From TMED23 sp964643045 (lineage in GTDB: Bacteria > Pseudomonadota > Alphaproteobacteria > Rhodospirillales > UBA2165), in contig CAZXSC010000003.1 in the NCBI GenBank assembly GCA_964643045.1, positions 1 through 64,000 on the forward strand: a DNA stretch of 64,000 nt. The letters are read 5' to 3'. Shown here one piece after another: positions 26,824 to 36,100 of this stretch; position 1 is the first letter of the stretch, and every line of letters starts with the position of its first letter. Position numbers and translations under genes: made by a program. The notes beneath the pieces are model-generated. The model did not search any database, had not been told where the DNA came from, and saw only the letters and a program-made list of their open reading frames with translations.

Positions 26824-28016
26824 TCTTTGATTATTTTTATTTGAGTTACTGGCTTAGAGGGCTGCCAGCTTGTAAATTCCCCAACAGAACCTGCCCGAGA
26901 AATTTCTATTTTTCTTAGATCCCCTCCGAGCTTTTTTCGAATGTCGGCTAAAAGTCTCTCACCTTCAAAAGTCACGGCATTAGCGACCAGACGCCCCCCC
27001 GGCTTGAGATTTTGCCAACAATATTCGACTAGCCCACCAGAAGTTAACCCGCCTCCAATAAAAATGGCGTCGGGCGAGGGCAATCCAAGAAGTTCTTTTA
27101 ATGCTTCTCCATAGACAACTTTTAATTCTGGCGTACCTAATGCTAAGGCGTTCTTGTTAATCGTTTCGAGACGGTCCATATTCTTCTCAATAGCAAAAGC
27201 TCTAGCATTAGTAGTCGCCCGCAACCACTCGATCGAGATCGAACCACAACCCGCACCGATATCCCACAACATCTGGCCTGGCATAGGTGCCAATGCAGAG
27301 ACGGTTATTGCCCTGATTTCGCCTTTTGTTAACTGGCCATCATGCTCAAAAACCTCATCTGGCAATCCTGGGATTCGAGATCTGGGCTCAATACCTCTAT
27401 CTAAAAGGCATTCAATCGCAATTGAGTTTAAATCAGGAATCACATCGTAGGCCCAATTTGAAGCTATACCCTCAAAACGTGATTCATGTGGCCCTCCCAA
27501 ATGGGAAAAAGCTACAAGTGCGCTATTGCCATATCCCGAACTATCTAAAAGTGCAGCAATTTGGGCGGGCGACCCACCGTCATTGGCTAATGTGATAATT
27601 TTATTTGCGGGCAGTATGAAGGAGCGTAAACAATTTATATCCCTGGCATGAACGGTTAAACACTCCACCTCTGAGAGAGGCCAAACCATTCGGGCAGCAA
27701 CGTAGGAGAAGGCAGAAGGAGATGGGATTATTCTTATATCAGCTGAACCGTAGCGACGGCCTAATGTAGCCCCAATACCAAACCACATCGGATCACCTGT
27801 CGCAACAGCCACAACATTTTTACCCTTGAGCCTGTCAAGTTCTGCAAAACTATTTCGAAGTGGTGTCTTCCAAACCATCCCTTTCTTACCAATAAGATTT
27901 AGGTGGCGTTCGCCACCAAACAAATATTCTGCCTGATCAATAGCATTTTGGGCAATACTTCCGAGGCCCTGCAAACCATCTTCACCAATACCAACAATTG
28001 TGAGCCATGCCGTCAT
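26820..28016 (-). CDS. cobL: Precorrin-6Y C5,15-methyltransferase (decarboxylating)
   Basis: 398 aa with both halves fused, the CobL arrangement as opposed to split CbiE and CbiT. The N-terminal tetrapyrrole methylase has LTIVGIGEDGLQGLG and VAVATGDPMWFGIG. The C-terminal class I methyltransferase has MLWDIGAGCGSISIEWLRAT and IFIGGGL (from about residue 240). It methylates C5 and C15 and decarboxylates the C12 acetate. Starts inside the cobH stop (ATGA). Confidence 0.95.
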   Translation of the reverse strand: MTAWLTIVGIGEDGLQGLGSIAQNAIDQAEYLFGGERHLNLIGKKGMVWKTPLRNSFAELDRLKGKNVVAVATGDPMWFGIGATLGRRYGSADIRIIPSPSAFSYVAARMVWPLSEVECLTVHARDINCLRSFILPANKIITLANDGGSPAQIAALLDSSGYGNSALVAFSHLGGPHESRFEGIASNWAYDVIPDLNSIAIECLLDRGIEPRSRIPGLPDEVFEHDGQLTKGEIRAITVSALAPMPGQMLWDIGAGCGSISIEWLRATTNARAFAIEKNMDRLETINKNALALGTPELKVVYGEALKELLGLPSPDAIFIGGGLTSGGLVEYCWQNLKPGGRLVANAVTFEGERLLADIRKKLGGDLRKIEISRAGSVGEFTSWQPSKPVTQIKIIKE

Positions 28017-28642
28017 AAATCACCTTCAAATAAAATGGCATTAATTGCGGCGGCAGCCAAAGCGGAACCACCTTTCCTACCATGAAGCGTAATAAATGGG
28101 ATGTCCCGATTTTTGTCAGCTAAATAGGCTTTTGATTCAGCGGCTCCTACAAATCCTACTGGAAAACCAAATATAGCAGCCGGCCGGGGACATTTGGCAT
28201 CCTGCAGCATATCAATCAGGTGAAATAGAGCCGTGGGGGCGTTGCCTATAGAAATGATGGAACCTTTTAAATAAGGCCGCCACAACTCTACAGCTGCTGC
28301 TGACCGAGTTGTCGCAAGAGTTAGCGCAAGTTCCGACACATTTTCTTCACTGAGAGTACATATAATTTTGGATGCTACAGGCAAGTTATCTTTGTTAATT
28401 CCAGCGTCGACCATAGTCGAGTCAACAATGACCGGGGCCTCTTTCCTAAAAGCTATTCTAGCCGCTCCCGCAACATCTCCCTTCCAAAAAATATCATCCA
28501 CAATTTCAGGCATACCGGTTGAGTGAACTAAGCGTATAACTATATTATGAAGCTCTTCGGGGAATCGTGACAAATCCACTTCTCGCGCAATTATGGCGAA
28601 CGACTTCCTATATATTTTTGCCGGGTCCCGCAAATAACTCAT
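28013..28642 (-). CDS. cobH: Precorrin-8X methylmutase
   Basis: 209 aa. LVHSTGMPEIVDDI, IVDSTMVDAGI and FGFPVGFVGAAESK cover the family core. TLHGRKGGSALAAAAINAI closes the protein with the conserved glycine-rich segment. It moves the methyl group from C11 to C12 to give (cobalt-)hydrogenobyrinate. First gene of the 4-nt-overlap chain cobH-cobL-cobI-cbiG/cobJ-cobM. Confidence 0.95.
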   Translation of the reverse strand: MSYLRDPAKIYRKSFAIIAREVDLSRFPEELHNIVIRLVHSTGMPEIVDDIFWKGDVAGAARIAFRKEAPVIVDSTMVDAGINKDNLPVASKIICTLSEENVSELALTLATTRSAAAVELWRPYLKGSIISIGNAPTALFHLIDMLQDAKCPRPAAIFGFPVGFVGAAESKAYLADKNRDIPFITLHGRKGGSALAAAAINAILFEGDL

Positions 28643-28713
28643 GACTAAAACCTATCGATCTGTGTTTATACAGTAGCGGTTTCTATCGGCGGATGCATAC
28701 TATTAATTTCAAT

Positions 28714-29817
28714 CTAACTATTTTTCTTGCCAAATTCTTCCCGAAGCAAACGCTCTTCATCTATGATTTTCTGGGGGAACTGACTCATAAAGCAACAGCA
28801 AACATTTTGATCAATCATCGTCCTTGGACCGTTCGGATGTGCTATATGTTTGTACTTTTCATGTGCATGAGTGTGGGAATGATTATGTGAGTCGTCGGAA
28901 ATGTCATCATGTATGTGACTATGCATTCCCGGTGATTCTTCGTCTTCTGGATCTATAATCGGCTGGTACTCTGCATGGTGGTGCTGTACTTTCACTTCGC
29001 CATGAGCAAGACGATCTTTAAATGAGGCCATGAGATTATATTCATTTGAAATAGACCCAACCCTTGCTTCTTCGATGCGACCAACAAATGTATCTATGAC
29101 TAGTTCATGATCCGAAAGATAATCAGCTTTATAAATTTCAACTTGCGGATAATTTGCAGCTACTTTGTCAACATAATTATATACTCTATCAATTAGCCGC
29201 CCCGAAAAAAGAAAATACGGTGCTACCACTATCTTTTTGTAACCCAATTTTATAATCATTTCGAGTCCGTGACCTACAGATGGAAAAGTAACGCCTGAAT
29301 AGACGGTTTCAGACCATCCGAAGCCCAGATCCTCCGAAACTATCCGTGTTAGCTTAGATACCTCTGCATTTGCGTAGGTGTCTGATGTACCTCGACCGAC
29401 GACCACTAACATTGTATCGTATAAATCTCCAATGTGAACGTGATCCATAGCAAGGGCTTCGAGAATTCTGGACTCGAAAGCATTTACCATCTTAGAATCT
29501 AAGGCTAACTCGCGCCCATATATTATTTCCAATCCAGGATTGTTCTGCATATACGTCATCAAAACAGAGGGAATATCATTTTTTGCATGGCTGGCAGCAA
29601 ATAACATGCCAGGAACGGCTATAATTTTTTCAACACCCGCATCACGAAGTACGTCCAAGCTCATGTGAATATTGGGGGCTGAATATTCCAGAAAACCATA
29701 TTCCACAGGTATACCGTCAAACCTATTTTTCAAGGCGACAGCCAATGAACTAAACTCTTCTTCCGCCCTTTTAGAACGACTACCATGACCACAGATTAAT
29801 ATACCAATTTTTGTCAT
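28714..29817 (-). CDS. cbiX: Sirohydrochlorin cobaltochelatase, long CbiX type with His-rich tail
   Basis: 367 aa from the ATG at 29817 (a GTG directly precedes it; AAGGG upstream). Two CbiX-type chelatase halves are present. The metal-binding histidines of the first half are His11 (ILICGHGSRSK) and His77 (FAASHAKNDIP). Residues 279-327 are crowded with histidine (HHHAEY, HSHIHDD, SHNHSHTHAH), a likely cobalt store. Then comes a Cys triplet at 340-342, near where some CbiX proteins hold an Fe-S cluster motif. It inserts Co2+ into sirohydrochlorin at the start of the cobalt-early pathway. Transcribed toward the cobH series, 71 bp away, but itself encoded upstream of it. Confidence 0.88.
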   Translation of the reverse strand: MTKIGILICGHGSRSKRAEEEFSSLAVALKNRFDGIPVEYGFLEYSAPNIHMSLDVLRDAGVEKIIAVPGMLFAASHAKNDIPSVLMTYMQNNPGLEIIYGRELALDSKMVNAFESRILEALAMDHVHIGDLYDTMLVVVGRGTSDTYANAEVSKLTRIVSEDLGFGWSETVYSGVTFPSVGHGLEMIIKLGYKKIVVAPYFLFSGRLIDRVYNYVDKVAANYPQVEIYKADYLSDHELVIDTFVGRIEEARVGSISNEYNLMASFKDRLAHGEVKVQHHHAEYQPIIDPEDEESPGMHSHIHDDISDDSHNHSHTHAHEKYKHIAHPNGPRTMIDQNVCCCFMSQFPQKIIDEERLLREEFGKKNS

Positions 29818-30077
29818 CACTACCCTTTTTAACTTGTCTTCAAGATTAAATTAAAATCATGGCAATGCAAACGTAGTATGAAATATTTTGGGATTTCCTC
29901 CCAAATATTAGCAATCAAGTTTATCGCATAACAAATTCTTTAGACAGATATTGATTTCGAGTCAAAACTTTATGTAATGACCCAAGCCATAATGGATTGT
30001 TCGAATTATCCAAAATATTTAAGGCAAAATAGTCCGATCGAATTGACGGTTCAAGAGGTGCCTGCTAGGAATCCCTT
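29818..30077. promoter_or_regulatory. Divergent control region between cbiX and cobD, with a hairpin
   Basis: 260 bp, AT-rich, without an open frame of note. The imperfect inverted repeat AATATTTTGGGA (29882-29893) / TCCCAAATATT (29899-29909) forms an 11-bp stem with one bulged T and a 5-nt loop. No cobalamin-riboswitch core was recognised on either strand. An AGGA ribosome site precedes cobD. Confidence 0.45.
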
Positions 30078-31067
30078 ATGCTTGAATTATCAATATTTCC
30101 CATTCTCCTGTTAGCATTAATGATCGATGCTATATTTGGCGAACCAAAAGTTATCTATCGCTATATCCAACATCCTACCCAAATAATGGGTTTGGTGATA
30201 GATGAATTAGAAAAACGCTTTAATCATGCCGGTGATAGCAAACATATCCGACGTATTAAAGGATCTCTTTTAGCTCTAGTCTTGATAAGCTTGTCAGGCG
30301 TTATTGGATGGGGCTTGGCCTATTTATTCTCAAAAATTCCATTTGGTTGGGCTTTTGAGGCAATAATTCTCTCAACGATGATCGCAGCGAAAAGCCTTTA
30401 TGAACACGTCTTCAATGTGGCTAAAATACTAAAAGAAGACAATATTAAAGACGCTCGCATTGCTGTAAGCCAGATTGTTGGCCGCGATACAGTAGACCTC
30501 GACGAACACGGTATCGCTCGGTCTACTATCGAATCTTTAGCTGAAAATTTCTCCGATGGTGTCCTTGCTCCAATATTTTGGACAATTCTTTTTGGTTTAC
30601 CCGGAGCTTTAACATATAAAATGCTGAATACAGCAGACAGCATGATTGGTTACAAAAATGAAAAATTTTTCTATTTTGGATGGACCGTTGCTCGGCTGGA
30701 TGATGCAATTAACTTTATACCTGCGCGGATTACTGCTCTAATGTTATTGTTTGCAGCCTTAGTATGGGGACATAACGATGCCAGAAGATCATGGCGAGCT
30801 ATCCGAAGAGATGCATCTAAATTAGAATCTGTAAATGCAGGATATCCAGAAGCAGCAATGGCGGGCGCCCTGAATGTTAGGCTAGCAGGTCCAAGAGATT
30901 ATGATAATAGATCTTTTGATGGCGATTGGATCGGTGTGGCAAATGAGGGTAGTACCGCCGATGTAACGTTCGAAGATATCGATAAAAGTTTGAGGCTTTA
31001 TGTTAATGCATACCTTATATCAATTGGGTTAATAATATTTGTTACTACCTGGATTACGCAGAGTTAG
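30078..31067 (+). CDS. cobD: Adenosylcobinamide-phosphate synthase (CobD/CbiB)
   Basis: 329 aa integral membrane protein. LLALMIDAIFGEPKVIYRYIQHPTQIMG at the N-terminus is the family signature; QIVGRDTVDLDEHGIARSTIESLAENFSDGVLAPIFW is its most conserved part. It joins aminopropanol phosphate (from the CobC product) to adenosylcobyric acid. It stands alone on the plus strand between cbiX and cobQ and converges on cobQ. Confidence 0.96.
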   Translation: MLELSIFPILLLALMIDAIFGEPKVIYRYIQHPTQIMGLVIDELEKRFNHAGDSKHIRRIKGSLLALVLISLSGVIGWGLAYLFSKIPFGWAFEAIILSTMIAAKSLYEHVFNVAKILKEDNIKDARIAVSQIVGRDTVDLDEHGIARSTIESLAENFSDGVLAPIFWTILFGLPGALTYKMLNTADSMIGYKNEKFFYFGWTVARLDDAINFIPARITALMLLFAALVWGHNDARRSWRAIRRDASKLESVNAGYPEAAMAGALNVRLAGPRDYDNRSFDGDWIGVANEGSTADVTFEDIDKSLRLYVNAYLISIGLIIFVTTWITQS

Positions 31068-31106
31068 CCTGATAGAAAAATTAGGATTAGTAAAAAAGAT
31101 TGATAT

Positions 31107-32564
31107 TTAACGAGCGGTGGCCAGTAGTTGGTCTATATCTATTGCTTTTTCAAAAGCTTCAGCTATAGCATCAAGAGATTCTTCGACTTGAAGCTCATAG
31201 GCTAGATCCGATACATCTCGTTCCCTAACACTAAAAAGAAAAGCATGACGAAATGCATCATTAGCAAATAAACCATGTACATAACATCCGCTTACTTTGC
31301 CGTCGCGGGACACTGCTCCCATATTTCTATTACTAATCAAACCAAAAGGACGGTCACAATCAGCTCCGTTGGTTTTACCGGCATGCATTTCATAACCCTG
31401 AAATTCACCGAATCCTTGGCTTGAAATAGCCATCACTTCGACTAGTTCTTTATCACTGCTAATTTCAGTTTTAACATTTAGCAATCCTAGACCTTTGATT
31501 GAGGTTAAATCGCTTTCAAGATTTTCAGGATCTTTTATGCAATTACCAAGCATCTGAAAGCCTGCACAGATCCCAAAAACAGCGCCCCCTCGTCTCACAT
31601 GTCCCAAAATATCAATATCCCAACCTTGTAATCTGAGATCAGCTAGGTCAGGTATAGTCGTTTTTGAACCTGGCAATATTATTATATCGGCATTACTGGG
31701 CAAAACTTCTCCGCGATTGATAAATTTCAAATCAACATCTGGCTCAGCGATAAGTGGATCAAAATCATCATAGTTAGAAATATATGCCAGTTTCGGGACT
31801 ACGATTCTAATAGGTCCCCCAACTTTCTTAATCCGTGTACTCTCCAAAGAATAAACATCTTCTTGAGGTAAGTTGGCAGCTTCCAGCAAATGAGGGATTA
31901 CACCAAAACAAGGTAGGCCTGTTTTTTGGTGTATAACGTCGATACCGCTTTCAAACAGGCTTATGTCTCCACGAAACTTATTAATAATATAACCCGTAAC
32001 TAGTTGACGCTCCTCAAGGGGTAATAGTTCCCATGTACCTACAATGCTGGCTATTACACCGCCCTTATCAATATCAGCCACGAGCACCACCGGTGTCTGT
32101 GTCTTTATAGCAAATCCCATATTAGCTATATCATTTTCTCGAAGATTAATTTCTGCGGCACTTCCAGCACCTTCAATTAGTAAGATGTCCGATTCGCTTT
32201 TTAATCGCTCTGCCGATGTCACAACAATATTCAATAAATCGGCTTTCTTTTTCTGGTAATCCGTAGCAGGGAAATTACCTTCGACCCTACCAAGAACCAC
32301 TAATTGGGACCCAATATCAGATTGAGGCTTCAAAAGCACGGGGTTCATATCAACATGAGGCGGTATCCTGCATGCCTTTGCTTGCAACGCTTGGGCACGG
32401 CCAATTTCTCCCCCACCAGTCGTTACCGCAGCGTTGTTCGACATATTCTGGGGCTTGAAAGGTTTTACTTTCATGCCCCTTCTCACCAAAGCCCGGCAAA
32501 GCCCGGTAACCACCAAAGATTTCCCCACATCTGACCCAGTGCCTTGAAACATCAGAGCTTTCAT
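31107..32564 (-). CDS. cobQ: Cobyric acid synthase
   Basis: 485 aa. MKALMFQGTGSDVGKSLVVTGLCRAL is the dethiobiotin-synthetase-like ATPase start. The C-terminal glutamine amidotransferase has the nucleophile cysteine in VFGICAGFQMLGN and a catalytic histidine in CYVHGLFAND. It amidates side chains b, d, e and g. Starts 3 bp after cobO and ends the cobS-to-cobQ gene series. Confidence 0.97.
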   Translation of the reverse strand: MKALMFQGTGSDVGKSLVVTGLCRALVRRGMKVKPFKPQNMSNNAAVTTGGGEIGRAQALQAKACRIPPHVDMNPVLLKPQSDIGSQLVVLGRVEGNFPATDYQKKKADLLNIVVTSAERLKSESDILLIEGAGSAAEINLRENDIANMGFAIKTQTPVVLVADIDKGGVIASIVGTWELLPLEERQLVTGYIINKFRGDISLFESGIDVIHQKTGLPCFGVIPHLLEAANLPQEDVYSLESTRIKKVGGPIRIVVPKLAYISNYDDFDPLIAEPDVDLKFINRGEVLPSNADIIILPGSKTTIPDLADLRLQGWDIDILGHVRRGGAVFGICAGFQMLGNCIKDPENLESDLTSIKGLGLLNVKTEISSDKELVEVMAISSQGFGEFQGYEMHAGKTNGADCDRPFGLISNRNMGAVSRDGKVSGCYVHGLFANDAFRHAFLFSVRERDVSDLAYELQVEESLDAIAEAFEKAIDIDQLLATAR

Positions 32565-32567
32565 GAG

Positions 32568-33188
32568 TTAAAACTCGATCCCCGTCTGAGCTTTATAACC
32601 GTCCCTGAAATGGTGTTTAAGCTCTTTCATCTCAGTTACCAAGTCAGCTATCTCAATAAGCTCCGGCTTAGCATTTCGGCCTGTACAAATTACATGTTTA
32701 TTCGCAGGCTTATTTTCTAAACACTCCACAACTTCTCTAATTTCAATATAATCATTGCGCAGCACAATGTTAATTTCATCCAATAAGACAAGAAATAGTG
32801 TAGGATCTTCGATCATTTCCTTAGCTCTGGACCAAGCTTCTTTAGCAGCCTTTATATCGCGCGCTCGATCCTGTGTTTCCCAGGTAAAGCCCTCTCCCAT
32901 GGCGGTGATCGTTACGAGATCTGGAAATGCTTCTAGTACACCCCTCTCACCAGTCTCCCATTTCCCCTTAACAAATTGCACTATGCCAACTTTCTTGCCG
33001 TGCCCGATACAACGGGCGACGATACCCATTGCAGCTGTCGTCTTTCCTTTCCCTTTCCCCGTATGTACAAGAAGCAATCCACCTTCTTTAATTTTTGTCG
33101 ATAACAACTTATCTTTAGCTTCTTTATGCTTACGGCGCTTCTCATTAGCACGGGTATTTTTCTCAATTTCTGACAACTCTTCTGTCAT
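32568..33188 (-). CDS. cobO: Corrinoid adenosyltransferase, BtuR/CobO type
   Basis: 206 aa. The P-loop LVHTGKGKGKTTAAMGIVAR at about residues 39-58 is diagnostic, and GFTWETQ, ILDEINI-like LVLLDEINIVL and CTGRNAKPELIEIADLVTEM complete the family. It transfers the adenosyl group from ATP to Co(I). A strong AAGGAG site precedes the ATG; 11 bp after cobN. Confidence 0.97.
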   Translation of the reverse strand: MTEELSEIEKNTRANEKRRKHKEAKDKLLSTKIKEGGLLLVHTGKGKGKTTAAMGIVARCIGHGKKVGIVQFVKGKWETGERGVLEAFPDLVTITAMGEGFTWETQDRARDIKAAKEAWSRAKEMIEDPTLFLVLLDEINIVLRNDYIEIREVVECLENKPANKHVICTGRNAKPELIEIADLVTEMKELKHHFRDGYKAQTGIEF

Positions 33189-33199
33189 ACGAACTCCTT

Positions 33200-36100
33200 T
33201 TAGGCTTGATCCCGAAATTGGGCCAGAAGACCGATAATACTATTCGACCTAGGATGCCAGAAACCTCTTTCAATTGCTTCATTGAATCGCTCAGAAATTT
33301 CCTTTAATGCGGAAGGGTTGTTTTGCTCAATAAAATCACGGACCTGTGTATTTTCTAGATAAGCTTCAAATAATTGATCAAAATGGTGGTCGCCAACTAC
33401 TTTTGTTGTCGCTGCAAATGCAAAAAGATAATCAACCGTAGCAGCAATCTCAAATGCTCCTTTATAACCGTGGCGCATAACACCTTCTATCCACTTGGGG
33501 TTTGCGGCACGGGCTCGAACAACCCGTCCGATCTCTTCTGTTAATGTGCGAATTTTAGGTGTTTCTGGTCGAGAGTGATCATTGTGGTAGATCTGCGGTT
33601 GTTTCCCAGAAAGGCTCCGAACGGCAGCTGTTATGCCACCTTCAAATTGGTAATAATCGTCGCTATCCAAGATATCATGCTCGCGGTTATCTTGATTGTG
33701 AACCACAATCTCAATTTCTTTTAGCCGAGACCTGAATAGGTCGGCTTCCGCTTGGCCTTCCGCACCATCACCATATACATAACCACCCCAGGTAATGTAG
33801 GCACGCGCGAGGTCTTCATCGGTCTCCCAGCAGCGCTCATCAATCAACGTTTGTAAACCTGCACCGTAAGCTCCAGGTTTGGAACCAAATATTCTGAAAC
33901 TGGCCCGCCGCAACGCATCTTGATTAGAAGCTCCTGCATCAACCAAAACTTTACTGTCTTTACGAACTTGGTCAGCTAAAGGGTTATCAAATTCAGATTC
34001 ATCCTGGACACTTACGGCCCGCACTGCAGAATCGAGCAAATCAACCTGCGCTGGAAAAGCGTCACGAAATAAGCCTGAAATTCTGAAAACGACATCAACC
34101 CTAGGGCGCCCGAGGACAGTTAATGGAATAACTTCAAAACCTGTAACCCGATTAGCTTGCTTATCCCAGGAAGGCTGCACACCCATAAAAGCGAGCGCTT
34201 GAGCAATATCATCACCACCAGTTCGCATGTTAGCTGTTCCCCATGCACTTACAGCAAGCCGCTTAGGATACTCACCGTACTCCTGAAAATGCCGTTCAAT
34301 TAATAATACCGCAGACTTCCAGCCAAGCTTCCAAGCAGCAGGTGTAGGAATAGACCTAACATCTACTGAATAAAAATTTTTGCCTGTAGGAAGTACATCC
34401 AAACGCCCTCTTGACGGCGCACCACTACTTCCAGGAAGGACAAACGAACCCTCCAATCCTAACATTAAACTGTTTATTTCATGCTTACCGCAATTAGCTA
34501 TAATCGGGCGCAAACTTTCATTTATTAAACCTAAGACAAGATTGGTTTCCTTCCATTCGGGTTTTGACAAAAATTTTCCCTTAACCAATTCCAAAGCAAG
34601 ATTCTCAAGACGTTCCACCGTATCACCATTACTGCGCCATTGGTCTTCACATATATCCAATTCTGATGGTCTAGGACCACGCCATTTTTCGTTCATTTTA
34701 CAATCAAGTGGATCAAAATTTTTGAGGCCTAGATCACTTGCTAACGTCCTTATGATTGATGCATTACAGCCCTGACCATCATTCCGCGGCAAACGAGTGA
34801 GTGCTATTAGCAAATCAGCCTCCTGGTTATTCTTTGGTGATACCCCAAACACATGGAGACCATCACGAACCTGCATTTCTTTCAACTCACAAAGATGATT
34901 GTCAATCTTTGAAAGGAAAGAATTCTCATCATCAAAATTCGTGACACCAATATCTTTATCAAGACCAATATTCTTACTTATATTAATGATTTCTTGGCTC
35001 AAAATTTTTAAACGTCGCGGATCTAAACCTGAAGCCTGATAGTATTCGTCAACAAGTTGCTCCAGATCCCGCAGGGGACCGTAACTTTCTGCTCGGGTTA
35101 ATGGGGGAGTCAAATGATCAATTATAATAGCTCCAGACCGTCGTTTAGCCTGCGTTCCTTCTCCAGGGTCATTGACTATAAATGGGTAGAGATGAGGCAG
35201 TGCACCTAAACTTATTTCAGGATAACAGTCATTATCCAGCATTAGCGACTTACCTGGCAGCCACTCAAGGTTACCGTGCTTGCCAACATGAACAATTGCG
35301 TGAATATCGATTTCACAACGCAGACAAGCATAAAAAGCTAAGTAACCGTGTGGTGGCACTAGATCTGGATCGTGATATGAAGAGATTGGATCGATATTGT
35401 ATCCGCGGGCCGGCTGGATAGCCAAAATTATATTACCGAATGTATGGATTGGTAACATAAAATGATCTTTAGAAAAAAAAGGGTCATTTTCAGGGGAACC
35501 CCAACGCTTTATCATGGCATTTTTTACTTTTTTAGGTAGGTTATGAAAGAATTTGTTGTAATCTGTTAGGGACATCGGCGTCCCGCCATTTTTTTTGTTC
35601 CCAACGGCATTTGTTGGACCCGAAAATAAACGCCTAATAATTTCTTTACTATTAAATGGCGCTTCATCTGTTAAGTAATACCCCATCTCGCGCATTTTCC
35701 CGAATATTACGGCTATAGCGGCTGGCGTATCCAAACCAACACCATTTCCAAGTCGTCCGTCTTTATTGGGATAATTAGCCAAAATAACAGCAACGCGACG
35801 TTCATATATTCCAGTATGTCGCAGTCTTGTCCAAGAGGCTGCCAATTCGGCAACAAAATCAATGCGGGACTTTACCGGTTGATGTTTTACAACAGCAACC
35901 TCGGTCGCATCATCAAAATAATGTGATTTTTTAAATGAAATAGCCCGGGAAATCAGACGACCATCAACCTCCGGCAACGCAACATTCATAGCCAGATCCT
36001 TTGACGATAGACCGCGAACACCCTCTTTCCACTCCTCAAAATTTCCACCAGATAAGACTACTTGGATTACTGGGCAATTCGCTTGAGAGAACGGAGTTTC

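Noticed and set aside
29818..30077. Cobalamin riboswitch in the cbiX-cobD region
   Set aside because: No CCCCGCAACT-type core or closing stem on either strand.
32494..32514. Tandem repeat aaagcccggc in cobQ
   Set aside because: It encodes the normal family sequence GLCRAL, so the repeat is coincidental.
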